DNA of 64,000 bases, taken from the NCBI GenBank assembly GCA_026545225.1, contig CM048845.1:120965033-121029032 (forward strand), written 5' to 3'. Each line of letters opens with the position of its first letter. Within the stretch, counting starts at the first letter, position 1. This document shows positions 21,930-33,589 of the stretch, piece after piece. Below the pieces are notes generated by a model that was not told the DNA's origin, searched no databases, and saw only the letters and a program-made list of their open reading frames with translations. This DNA is from Cornus controversa. Lineage: Eukaryota; Streptophyta; Magnoliopsida; Cornales; Cornaceae. The translations under genes and the position numbers were made by a program.

Positions 21930-23090
21930 GTATTAAGGATAGGGACTCTTTTTCTCTCTTACCACTCTCTCATACCAAAGACGATGCCTCTTTCTCTCTC
22001 CTACGAAGGACATAGACTCTCTCTCTTTTCTACCAAGTACGAAACTATTTCTTTCTCCTATCAAGGAAAAGACTATTTCTCTCTCCTACCACTCTCTCAT
22101 ACCAAAGACGATGCCTTTTTCTCTCTCCTACGAAGGATGTAGACTCATTCTCTTTCTTACTAAGTACGAAACTATTTCTTTCTTCTATCAAGGAAAAGAC
22201 TTTTTCTCTTCTACCAATGACAGATTATTTTTTTGAAGAAATTGTAAGCGTCGCTAAGAATAGATTGGTACAAGTTTACTGTTAGGAGGCAAAAACATCA
22301 TTGTGGGTCCTTCACTACTGTAGAACCTAGAAGTTGGGCTTCTATCAACCTCCCCACATCCACCAAAATGGGGCATTACAGAGTCATCCACAGTTAAGGG
22401 TCGGTGACATATTGGCTCGATAAGACCCTGATGGTTTGATCTGTATGAGATATTTTTCGTAGGGGCATTACAAAATAATTTTCAAGTAAAGACTAGGGGC
22501 ATATCATCATCCACAAAGTCATCTACAACTCCCTTTACTAAAGGTCGAGTAACAAACCTTCCCTTACTAAAAGGTTGAGAGTTATGAACTCCCTTATTAA
22601 AGAGGCGAGCTTACGAAATTCAGAGCTATTAAACTCCATGAGGGGACATCACTATTAAACTTCACAATAGTTCACCTCATTAGAGGGCTCTTATTAAAAA
22701 TGACAAGATGAATCATTATTAAACTCAACAAGGGCCCACCTTATTAGAGGACCCTCATTAAAAAGAACGAGATAAATGAATTCCTAAATCACTATTAAAC
22801 CTCATTTGAGGACCCTTACTAAAAGAACAAGATGAATGAATTCCCAGATCGATATTAAACTTCACAGGGGCTCACGCCACTTGAGGGCTCTTATTAAAAA
22901 GAATGAAATGAATCATTATTAAACCCAACAATGGTTCAGCTCATTAGAGGTCCTTATTAAAAAGTGCGAGATAAATGAATTTCAAAATTTCTATTAAACG
23001 CCGTTAGAGGACACTTACTAAAAGAAATAAGATGGATGAATTCCGAAATTAATATTAAACTTCTCAAGGGCTCACGCCACTAAAGGGTTC
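21930..23090. repeat. CTTTCTCTC-rich and TTATTAAA-type arrays (unit C)
   Basis: Variants of TTTCTCTCTCCTACCA (to about 22220) and then units with TTATTAAAAAGAACGAGAT and ATTATTAAACTC to about 23090. Part of the fossil LTR element interior. Confidence 0.6.
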
Positions 23091-23161
23091 TTCATTTTTT
23101 TTTTCTAAAAAAAAAAAATCCACAAAACGAGGTTCAGAAGAGATAAATAAATAAATAAACA

Positions 23162-23435
23162 TGTTGTAAAAGTAGTATATATATGTGTGTGTGGCAGTGT
23201 GTATAACAGAAAGAGAGAAGAAGATTGAGAAGAAAGAAAGAAGGCGAGAGTAGAGATCCGAGAGAGAGAAAGAGAGATAACAGTGAGAGAGAGAAAAGTT
23301 TCTGTCAAAAGAAAAATCACCCTTTGTATATGATCTGATGCTTATATATATAGCAAATGAAAGGAGGTGGGGTGGAGAGATATTTAGATAGGTAATATCT
23401 TGTCATAAGAAACCACGTGGGTGAACCCACTTACA
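23162..23435 (-). repeat. Left LTR (3' LTR) of the copia element
   Basis: Begins TGTTGTAAAAG and ends CACTTACA on the plus strand; it matches 28422-28725 closely. Confidence 0.9.
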
Positions 23436-26400
23436 ACACTCTCCCTTGGGTTCATGACATTATAAAAAGTATAAAATTCTTGTGTACTAAAAACAAATGG
23501 TATTGCATAAACAAGAATTGCCTCATTAAAACCTTGTAAGGAAAACCCAGTGGGATAAAACCTGATCGAAGAAAAAAGAGTGCAGTATGCTAATACCTTT
23601 TCAAACAAATTTTCTCCCTCATCAGTATGAAAAATCTTTGAGCTGCCGCATTCCAATATTGTGAATCAATTTCTTGAATGTCGTGGTAGGCAGAGCTTTA
23701 ATGAACAGGTCTGCCAAATTATCACACGAATGAATTTGCTGGATATCAATATCACCATTTTTCTGAAACTCGTGAGTATAAAAGAATTTTGGTGAGATGT
23801 GCTTGGTTCTGTCTCCTTTGATATAGCCTCATTTGATTTGAGCAAGACATGCAACATTATCTTCATATAATATCGTTGGGATATTATTTATTAAGGAGAG
23901 TCCACAGTTTTCTCGAATATGTTGTATCATTGATCTTAGCCAGACACACCCTCGGCTCGCTTCATGAATTGCGAGTATTTCAGAATGATTTGAAGAGGTT
24001 GCTGTCATTGTCTGTTTCATGGATCTCCATGATATAGCAGTGTCACCACAAGTAAATACATATCATGTTTGTAATCGAGCTTTATGTGGATCAGAGAGAT
24101 AACCTGCATCTGCATATCCAACTAACTGGGATTTTGATTTATTTGAATAAAACAATCTCATATCAGTGGTCCCACGAAGATATCTCATTATATGTTTGAC
24201 ACCATTTCAATGTCTGCGGGTTGGTGCAGAACTGTACCGTGCCAGTAAGTTAACTGAAAAAGCGATGTCTAGTCGTGTGCAATTTGTAAGGTACATCAGT
24301 GCACCAATAGCACTCATATATGGAATTTTCAGACCAAGCAATTCTTCATTATCTTCTCGAGGACGAAATGGATCTTTCTTCACATCAAGCGATCGGTCGA
24401 CCATTGGAGAATTTAATGGATGAGCTTTATCCATATAAAATCGCTTGAGAACTTTTTTTTGTATATGTTGATTGATGGATAAGAATTCCGCTTGGTAAAT
24501 GCTCAATTTGTAATCTGAGGCAAAATCTCGTTTTTCCAAGCTCTTTCATTTTGAATTCTTTATTTAAATAATCAGTAGTCGCGGTGAGCTCATCAGGAGT
24601 TCCCACAAGGTTTAAATCATCAACATATACTGCTATAATTGCAAATTCAGATCCTGATTTTTTAATGAAAACGCATGGACAGATTGGATTATTTACATAT
24701 CCTTCTTTGATTAAGTACTCGCTAAGGCGATTGTACCACATGCGTCCGGACTGCTTTAATCCGTACAACGATCGTTGTAACTTGATTGAATACATCGACC
24801 GTAGTTTTGAAGCGATTGCTTCGGGCATTTAAAATTCTTCAGGAATTTTCATATAAATATCACTATCAAGTGATCCATATAAATATGTTGTAACCACGTC
24901 CATTAGATGCATATTCAGCCTTTCTGTGACTGCCAAATTAATCAAGAATCGGAATGTAATTGCATCCATTACCGGAGAATATGTCTCCTCATAATCAATA
25001 CCAGGCCTTTGTGAGTAACCTTGTGCCACTAAGCGGGCTTTGTATCTCATAATTTTATTTTTCTCATTTCTTTTTCGTACAAATACCCATTTGTACCCTA
25101 CAGGCTTAACACCTTCAGGTGTCTGGATTATTGATCCAAATACTTCACGTTTTGCCAGTGAAGTTAATTCTGCCTGTATTGCCTCTTTCCATTTTGGCCA
25201 ATCACTTCTGCGTCGACATTCGTCAACGTATTGAGTTTCTGGATCCTCATTATCTCTTACAATATCAAGAGCAACTGCAAAAGATAATATGTTGTCGACA
25301 AGAACATCATTTCTATTCCATCTCTTTGCATAATTTATTGATATCTCATCATTTTCAGGTACGACTACCTCTTTTTGTGCCTCATCAAAGGCTATCATTT
25401 CTTCTGGGGCTATTTTTGCTCCCTTTATAAGTATGGCCTCCTCAGGAGTGCCATCTTCTTTATCTACTTTCTCTTGTACTTTCCTTTTTCGAGGAACAGT
25501 ATCTTTTGTACCAATGGGTCTCCCACGCTTCAAGCGTGTTTTAGATGCATCTGCTGCAATACTTATAAATTGTCCAACAGGGACATCTATTCGTGCTGAG
25601 AAATTGACAGCAGGGATATAAGATTGTATCACTTTACTTGTATCAGTAAATGCATCTGGCAATTGATTTGCAATACTTTACAAATGAATGATTCTCTTAA
25701 CTTCAAGTTCTCTTTGACTTGTAGGGGGATCAAAATGTGATAATGCCGCAGCATTTCAAGTGATCTCATGTTGTTGTTCAGGCTGTGTCATTTCTCCCCC
25801 TAATGGTGGGAATACCACCTCATCAAAATGACAATCAGCAAATCTTGCTTTAAACAAATCTCCTGTCATAGGTTCAAGATATCTAATGATAGATGGAGAG
25901 GCAAAACCTACATAAATTCCAAGTCTATGTTGATGGCCCATTTTTGTTCGTTGTGGTGGTGCAATAGGCACAAAGACAGAACAACCAAAAACTCATAAAT
26001 GAGAGATATTTGGTTGTTGACCAACCATAAGTTATAGAGGTGAAAAACTATGGTAAGCAGTTGGTCTAATACGAACTAATGATGTGACATAGGGAGTTTT
26101 GTTTTCATAAGTAATGGTCTGGCAATCAATTGAAGATATTTTATAAAAGACTCTGCTAGACCATTTTGAGTATGAGTGTGTGCAACAGGGTGTTCAACAT
26201 CAGTGCCAATAGACATGTAATAGTCATTGAACGTTTTAGATGTAGATTCTCTAGCATTATCAAGACGAATTGCCTTGATTGGATAATCTGCGAATTGTGC
26301 TCTTAAACGAATTGTTTGGGCCAAAAGTCTAGCAAATGCTACATTTCGAGTAGAAAGTAAACAGACATGAGACCATCTAGTTGAGACATCAATTAAAACT

Positions 26401-28069
26401 ATAAAATAACGAAAAGGTCCACATGATGGGTGAATAGGTCCATATATATATCCTCGTGGATCCTTTGTAAGAAATCAGGAGATTCAACAACAACTTTTGA
26501 AGGAGATGGCCTCACAATCAACTTTTCTTGTGAGCATGCAGTGCATGTATAATCACTTGTTAAAAGAATTTTTTGATTCTTTAATGGATGCCCATTTGAA
26601 TTTTCAATAATTCGGTGCATCATTGTTGACCTAGGATGACCAAGGCGATTATGCCATAATATAAAATTCTTTGGGTCATAGCACTTCTGGTGCATCACTA
26701 CATATGATTTAATTGCTCTTATTTTCATAAAATATAACCCAGAAGAGAAAGTAGGGAGTTTTTCTAAAACATGCTTCCGGTATGAAATAGTTGATGTAAT
26801 GCATAGATATTCCATACTCCCTTTATTTATTGTCTCAATATGATACTCGTTATGATGTATATCTTTAAAACTCATCAGATTTCTCTTAGATCTGGCTGAG
26901 TAGAGAGTATCATCAATATGCAATTGTGTTCCACATGGTAACACAATATTAGCCCTTCCAGAACCATCAATCAGGTCTATGGAACCTGATATAGTATTAA
27001 CATTAGCTTCTGCTAATGTTATATGGGAAAAATATTTTCTATCTCTCAGGATAGTATGTGTCGTGGCACTGTCTACCAAACATATATCTTCATCATTTAT
27101 CTTGAATGTGGGCAATGCATTGATCAAATTCATTTTCTAAAAAGAAACAAACTTCATTACATTAATAAAAGTATAATTACAAACAAAACTTGTAATAATA
27201 TACTAATAAAAATCAAAGGAAATAATATCAAATTGATGTAAACATTTTCATCATCAGTTAACTGATTTATTTATTTCAGGGAGGTCTTTATAGATATCTG
27301 AAATATCAAGATGATTGATGGCTATCGGTTCATAATTTTCGATAGCATTTGTTTCAATCTCTTTTTTCTTCCCTGTACCTTTGATTTGAAGCTTGATATA
27401 GCTCAATGAAGTGTTTGGGCGTTTCGGCAGGTCTGTGACCAATGCCCTTTCATACCACAGCGAAAAACAAGCATTTTCATATTGTTTAGAGGTTGCATTC
27501 AGCACACCTTTCAATTTTTCTTGCTTTGTCCCACTTGCATTTTCTTCATGATAATATGGTGTGTAGTTCCTTTTAGGAAACTCAAATGAAGGCTAACCAC
27601 CATAATTATTATTTCTGTCGTGGCCACGTCCACGACCACTTCCACGTCTACGACCATTAAAGGATGCTGAATGAAGCTGATCCGGTCGGACGGGATATGT
27701 GATTTTCTAATAAGAGCTCATTATTTTGTTCAGCTACTAATAAGCAAGATATCAACTCAGAATATCTTGTAAAATATCTCTCTCGATACTGCTACTAGAG
27801 GAGCTAGTTCGAGGAATGAAATATGGTAAATATTTTTTCTAACATATCCACATCATTTTAAGGCTTTCCATATAAATTCATTTGGGAGCTAATTCGGAAT
27901 AGAGCTGAATTATATTCTATTACTGATTTATAATCTGACAACTTCAATTTTGACCAGTTGTCTCGAGCTCTTGGCAGATTAATAGTTCTTTGATTCGAAC
28001 CTATCCTTCAAATTTTTCATAGTGTGGACGAGTCTTTTATTGTAAGATACTCGAAATTTTATATGTAAG

Positions 28070-28290
28070 TATATTGACATAATAAAATAATATAAATATG
28101 AACATGTCATTTCGCAATCGGGAATGACTTTATATTGACATAATAATATAAATATGAACATGTCACTTCGCAATCAGGAAGGACTTTATATATACATATA
28201 TATATATATGTAAGTATATTGACAAAATAAAATAATATAAATATGAACATGTCACTTCGCAATCGGGAAGGATTTTATATATACATATAT
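28070..28290. repeat. Short tandem direct repeats inside the copia element
   Basis: The stretch AAATATGAACATGTCA with the following CTTCGCAATCNGGAANGAC occurs three times (about 28093, 28150 and 28238), with TATATA linkers. This is a local expansion in the 5' untranslated part of the element. Confidence 0.75.
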
Positions 28291-28421
28291 ATTATATATT
28301 TATATGTATATATAGATATATCTTTTACTTGGAAGTGAAAAATGAAATTGTCTACTTCATTCGTCAGAATCTCGTGCTTTAACTTGTCTTTTCCGTTCGT
28401 CAGAGTCTCGTGCTGATAACG

Positions 28422-28447
28422 TGTTGTAAAAGTAGTATATATATATG

Positions 28448-28478
<31 letters not shown>

Positions 28479-28725
28479 ATGTGGCCGTGTGTATAACAGA
28501 AAGAGAGAAGAAGATTGAGAAGAAAGAGAGAAGGCGAGAGTAGAGATCCGAGAGAGAGAAAGAGAGATAACAGTGAGAGAGAGAAAAGTTTCTGTCAAAA
28601 GAAAAATCACCCTTTGTATATGATCTGATGCTCATATATATAGCAAATGAAAGGAGGTGGGGTGGAGAGATATTTAGATAGGTAATATCTTGTCATAAGA
28701 AACCACGTGGGTGAACCCACTTACA
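28422..28725 (-). repeat. Right LTR (5' LTR) of the copia element
   Basis: Same ends as the left LTR. It is longer because its internal AT-rich microsatellite is longer. Confidence 0.9.
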
Positions 28726-28866
28726 GAGTTGTTTTTAGTCTCGCACGTGGGATGACGTGGTTATGCCGAGGATTTGGAGAATTTTTTGCTGGTTTTAAAA
28801 ATATCAATATTACTAATAAATAAAAGGTGTCAGAACAAAGCGTCCATTTTCTTCCTACTGTCTCAA

Positions 28867-28948
28867 TACGTGTCCTGTTTCGTCACTCATATAATGCCAC
28901 GTAGTAACCTTTGTTAATTTTTTAAATGTTATACAAACTTGTATAAAT
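28867..28948 (+). promoter_or_regulatory. Shared promoter block, copy 4
   Basis: TACGTGTC at 28867, CCACGT at 28897 and TATAAAT at 28942-28948. The upstream 150 bp is nearly identical to copy 2. Confidence 0.7.
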
Positions 28949-29165
28949 GGTGAAGATTCGAGAACTACTAACTTAAACAATAAGTCAAGAACCCCATCTT
29001 TCCTTTTGTAAACTCCAATCATAAACTTCTACTGAAAACCTAATATTATTCCTCTTTCAAGAAACCCTGTAAACCCATATACACATATATTAAACACACA
29101 GATAGAGAGAGAGAGACATACAGACAGACAGAGAGTGTGGGTGGCATTAATTGGAATATATCGTG

Positions 29166-29378
29166 ATGTTGTGTATCCAGTGCGGTACGACAAGCAACCC
29201 TTGCCGGTGCAAGGTGGTTGGGCCCACACTTGCGTGCTTGGCGTTTGCTGTGGCGGCGGTGGTTGAATGGCCGGTGGGTGCTCTCGTTTTCCTCTTTCAC
29301 CATTCGAAGGGCCGCCGCATCATGGGTCATCCGGCCACCGTTGTTTACCCGAAGGTGTCCAACGCCATTCCCATTTGA
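29166..29378 (+). CDS. Small CxxC..CxC plant protein, copy 4
   Basis: A 70-residue protein starting MLCIQCGTTSNPCRC, with knuckle cysteines at 3, 6, 13 and 15, the hydrophobic core AAVVEWPVGALVFLF, then HHSKGRRIMGHPATVVYP and SNAIPI. Frame and stop are intact. Promoter, leader (ACAGACAGACAGAGAG) and 3' flank are closest to the broken copy 2, marking the two as products of one duplication. Function is unknown, as for the other copies. Confidence 0.8.
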   Translation: MLCIQCGTTSNPCRCKVVGPTLACLAFAVAAVVEWPVGALVFLFHHSKGRRIMGHPATVVYPKVSNAIPI

Positions 29379-29589
29379 GACTTTCTTAATTAGCTTTCGT
29401 TGCCATAACAGATGTTAAGACATGTATCATGTTTCTTTGTGGCTTTTAAGTTTTTTTTTTTTAATTTCCTTTGTTGTTTTTAAGTTCATATCAACGTGTT
29501 TTATCTGTTGTTGTATTTGAATAAATAAAAGAGTAATTTTCAATATGTAACCGTGTTTTTTTCCTTTTGGAAAGAATTTTTTGATATTA

Positions 29590-30230
29590 TGTGTAAGATT
29601 TTTGAGTTCAAAACTAGCAAGGATCAAGTGTCTTTGTTGTATCCCTCTTCAGTCCATTCCCCTGCTAGTTCCACAATCTGGATTAATTTTTAGTTCAAAA
29701 TTTGTGGTGGTGGTCTGGTTCTCCGGAATTTGGATTGTAGAGTGTCGAAACTTGAAACTGTATTTTTCCAATATGTTGATTCTGCTGAAATGGCGGAAGC
29801 TTTGGTGTTAAGGTATGGGCTGAAATTACTTTATTGTTGGGGTTGAATTAAGGAGCTAGATTGCAAGTCTATCTTTATGCTTACTCTATGGCTTTCTTCA
29901 TCTCGACCAGTGGTGGAGGACGTCTCAAGTTTCCTTGTATTGGGTTCATAGGGAGGCCAATGAAGTGTCGAACTCAATGGCCAGGTGGGTTGTTCAGTTC
30001 AAGGAGTTGTCTCTGTTTGGGTTGAGTTGGCCTCCTTGGTTATGTGACTTATGTCAAGCTTTAGCATCTGAGTTAGACCAATTTCATGTGAATGTGATGC
30101 TCATGGCCTCGAATTCACAGATATGTCTTCCAGATTGGGCTTAGCCAGTAGGAGATGAGCCATGTGTTTGATTGGGCCTGAACTGTATACAAGTGGTGAA
30201 CTTATTTTTCTTCGACACAGATGCGTGTGA
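29590..30230 (+). pseudogene. RNase H-like (RVT_3) fragment, LINE-type or host-derived
   Basis: Translated pieces resemble the plant RVT_3 / RNase H-like domain: one segment reads SAEMAEALVLRYGLKLL near 29785-29840 and, after an in-frame TGA, IKELDCKS. A later segment reads YWVHREANEVSNSMARW near 29938-29990, the VxREAN...A motif that closes such domains. The frame is interrupted, so it is not a working gene. Such fragments usually come from the C-terminal RNase H of plant LINEs. The part after 30100 is shared with 16250-16400 behind copy 2. Confidence 0.6.
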
Positions 30231-30348
30231 TTCCTGTGGGACACATCTCATTAATCAAGAAAGTTGCAAAGGTATACGAGTGCTTGCTGGTCAGAAAGTG
30301 ACATTGTTGCATTATGTTAAATATTGACTCCATTACAGCCATGAAAAA

Positions 30349-30666
30349 TGGTAGAGTATTTGACTCCAATTATGAAACGTACAACGTGGAGGTTGAGTTC
30401 AAGCTGACGTGGATAAGATGTCTTAACGAGGACTTTTCAATCTCCAGGAGTCAGTCTTCTATTAGGATACAGTCTCACTTGACCGCTATAAATACAGAGA
30501 TGATCCATATACCAGGTACGCCATGAATACCCCTGAGTTCCTTTATAGCTTGGAAAGCCCTTTTGATTTCTGACTTGATCGTCGGAGCGTAGTCGGCCGG
30601 TACCGCGCCGGTGCCCTCTCGATTACCCTTTTCTTGTCTTTTTTTTACAGATTGACGTTTTCATCA
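30349..30666 (+). repeat. 5' LTR of LARD-like element
   Basis: Starts TGGTAGAGTATTTG and ends near TTTTCATCA just before the primer-binding site. It contains CTATAAATAC, a likely LTR promoter TATA box. Confidence 0.75.
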
Positions 30667-31737
30667 GTTGGCGCCGTCTGTGGGAAACGATTAGTTTCTT
30701 GAATAAATTTTTGCCCCAATTTGGTTTGATCGGTAAAATCTCTTATTTAATTATTCTTTTTTGTTCAAGTTGATTACTGAGAATGAATAAGAATACTATA
30801 TTCGGTTACAATTGTAGCAATCATGTTTTCCATAACTGACTTGTATATATAATACTCGTATGTATAACGATGTTGTATCGAGTTCTTAATTAAGAGAGAT
30901 AATCTTGCATATAACTTTGGGTTAGTCTTGTGTTAGTCATGATAGTTACATACAAACAAGAAATATAATAATTTGTTTATTGAGTTTGGTGTAAAATTGA
31001 ATAGTTTGCACTGATTGACCTGTCCAACATGAAATCACACTAGGATGTGATATTATATTACATATATCATGAATTGTGAATCTTGAATTCCCTTTATTAA
31101 TTGAATGATTGAAAGCTTTTAATAGTTTCAGTTTTTAGCTAGAAAACTTCACTGGTGCATGTGTAGGTACAAATATATATATAACATCATATATAAACCA
31201 CATGCAACACTCCTCTATTCATTGAAGTGTTATACTGGTTTAATACATCGTGTGTGTGTGTGTAATATACTGTTGTGTAAAGAAGGCCCCTGTATAAAGA
31301 ATGCGGCCGCCTCCATAAACTGATTTGAAATAAACCACCCAAAAGGCGACATGCCACGGCCCGTCGCTGTTGGCAATGACTATGCTGCTGGGTCCGTTCA
31401 ATTGTTACAAGCAGCGATGTCGGTTTAAATTCTTGAAGAATCTACAATTGCCCAAACAATGATGGTTTGATGTATTTCAATTATAAGCTTTTCGCCACGT
31501 TTCACCCACAACTAACATACAATACATTCGCTCATAGGTTCTGAAGAGCGACATTTTATATCTAATACATCTCCTATAGCGACGAACAGACGAGTCCTTA
31601 TGTAAATCACTTTGAGAAGTAGATGTCTTGTGAAATTTAATCAGGTTATATTGCATTCTCAATGAGCGCAACAGATTTATATATGGAGAATTTACCATAT
31701 CAATTACACGTGTCCATTGCCTAGCCGGTCATAAAGG

Positions 31738-32100
31738 TAATGGAAGAAACAAGGAAGGAAGCTCCAGAGGCACCAATAACTGAGGACTGAGAACTCACCA
31801 CCACCGCCGAGAAAGAGCTTCTGCCGAAGCCTTCCATTGAAAAAGTCGTGGAGGCTCAGGACGTGAAGTCGACCGCGAGGAATAGAAGATCGCAGAATCG
31901 ACTTCTGTCAAGAAGAAAACCAGCGTGGTAGGTGAACTTCCTGACCCACAAAAGAAAGCTCTTGATGATCTCAAACAACTCATCCAAGAAACTTCAACAA
32001 GCGTGAATCCGTTATCTAAAACCCGAAACATGGGTGGCTCTGGCGCCAGTTGAAACCAAGGAAACTGAAGCAACCACACAAACACCTCCTCTCAACATGG
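31738..32100 (+). pseudogene. Patellin-like (SEC14 family) gene fragment captured in LTR element
   Basis: One frame at about 31919-32000 reads TSVVGELPDPQKKALDDLKQ and continues LIQETSTS. This strongly resembles the conserved stretch of plant patellins just before the CRAL-TRIO/GOLD region (DLPDPEKKALDELKQLVQEA in general form). The preceding ~180 bases are rich in Glu, Lys, Pro and Thr codons (EAPEAPITE, PKPSIEKVVEAQ in another frame), as in the acidic patellin N-terminus. The SEC14 lipid-binding and GOLD domains are absent and the frame is not continuous, so this is a pseudogene fragment. Its place inside an LTR element suggests transduplication of a host transcript or gene piece. Confidence 0.6.
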
Positions 32101-33580
32101 TGTAATCGCTAAAGGAAGATCATAAATAATGAAAAAATACAAACTATGCACATAACGCACTGCAACAACTTGAGTCATTGCTATGTACCAACACAGTTAC
32201 TGGAGTAATTTCGAAAAAAAATAGTTGCCGAAAATCACCAAAAGGGGGGCATCATCATAGATGCAAAGCTGCCAACGACAAGGCAAGAGAATAATGGCAA
32301 CAACAGTAATCCATAAGAGCAACCCAGATGTTGTGACCCATATCATGTTTCATCGACCTATGTTTCATGGTGTTCTCTGAAAATAGCCATCTCTTAACTC
32401 TCCACCAGGTTATTGTTTCTAATTTTACATTCTGTTTATTGAGGTACCTAATTGTGCTACAACAATATGTAAATGCATTTTATCAATTATCATTGCATGT
32501 CTTCTGACTTTGTTTTGCACTCATTAACAAATATTATTTATTAAAGTCATGGGTGCTTCGATTAACTGGTAGTCTGGTATAAAATACATTGAGGAGAATC
32601 TACCACATGCCACCACAGTGGGTTTAATTATTGGGCAACATTCAACAACCAACCGAATTATAATGCATGTCATATTATATTGGATTTTCTAACATCTAGA
32701 GTTGTATATGCATGTATTTAGTGACCCCAAATGCACCATGATGCATAACCCAAACAATTCACTGGTATGAAAAACCTTGCCACAAATTGGGCTTGCCATT
32801 TGGCTGGGTTGTAAGATGCAACTCCATTCGCCATTTGTCAATTGATGGTTTGAGTATTCATTGCTCATGCTACACCAGAATTATGAAGGTGAGGATGATA
32901 GGCAGAACTTGTAAAACATTGTAATTGCTATACCTTAGCACTAACATAAAGAGGATATGAGTACTAGTGATCTCTTTATACTAGGGCCAATTCAGATATA
33001 TGAAAGCATTTGACCATAAGCCCTCTTAAATTCCTCTTCATCTTTTTTTTCTTTTAAGAATAATTTACTTTTTCAGTAAATATACTGAAAAGAGTGATCT
33101 GTCTTTTTAAAATCCCAATAACTAGATGAAGAAAGTATTGGAGGCTGCTTCAACAATCCAGCAGAAAAGCATAAAGATATGAATGCCTTTGTACTTAAAA
33201 CTACCAGTTAAAGATATAAACTGTCCATAGTCATGAGAAAGAACATGAGAGACTTGATATAATTCATGTCTTATTGTTTTGTACTTTATTAATGTTTTAT
33301 ATTTGTTGCACAATACTGGCAGTTTTTGTATTTCCTACAAAGGCAAAATATTGGTTGGTTTGAAATTTGTAAAAGCTTTATATTTGGTTTGAGATAACCT
33401 ACAGTTTCGTGTAAAACACAAAACTGGAAATCTACTGATGTACTGAACATGTACAGATTTATATAAAGATTTAATATCTTGTTACATGTGTATTATATAA
33501 TGATTCTTATAACATCAGTTTGAGCATGATATAGGAAATTTACACAGAAAGCTGATGAAGCTTGGGATTAATATCTTTCC
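32101..33580. other. Non-coding interior of the LARD-like element
   Basis: AT-rich sequence without a recognisable gene or repeat. Part may be intron or flanking sequence of the captured gene piece, but nothing in it proves that. Confidence 0.4.
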
Positions 33581-33589
33581 TTACTAAAT

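Larger units (their letters stand above)
20860..23100 (+). mobile_element. Non-autonomous gypsy-like LTR element fragment (unit C)
   Basis: A duplicate of 13210-15500 without the TRIM: an LTR 3' end, a primer-binding-like CTGGCGCCATCTGCGAGAAA at about 21046, a longer minisatellite, a CT-rich stretch, and a TTATTAAA-type array. It is an incomplete fossil with no coding domain. Because the fragments in units A and C share their layout, they were probably copied together with the host small gene rather than inserted independently. Confidence 0.65.
23162..28725 (-). mobile_element. Ty1/copia LTR retrotransposon, near full length, broken
   Basis: LTRs TGTTGTAAAAG...CCCACTTACA lie at 23162-23435 and 28422-28725; the element reads on the minus strand. 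Inside the right-hand LTR is a primer-site candidate (GTTATCAGCACGAG on the minus strand). The parts in order are: gag-like region about 27150-28300, protease and GAG-pre-integrase about 26400-27130 (LVDSATTHTIL, WHNRLGHP), integrase about 25700-26400, reverse transcriptase about 24200-25660 (YKWVFVRK, YVDDL), and RNase H about 23450-24060. The order INT before RT defines Ty1/copia. The coding part has several breaks, so it is a fossil. The LTRs are nearly identical outside an (AT)n tract, suggesting a fairly recent insertion. No clean target duplication is evident. It sits between small-gene units C and D. Confidence 0.92.

Noticed and set aside
31795-32085. 96-codon minus-strand frame
   Set aside because: Antisense of the patellin-like fragment, whose plus-strand reading matches a known conserved motif.
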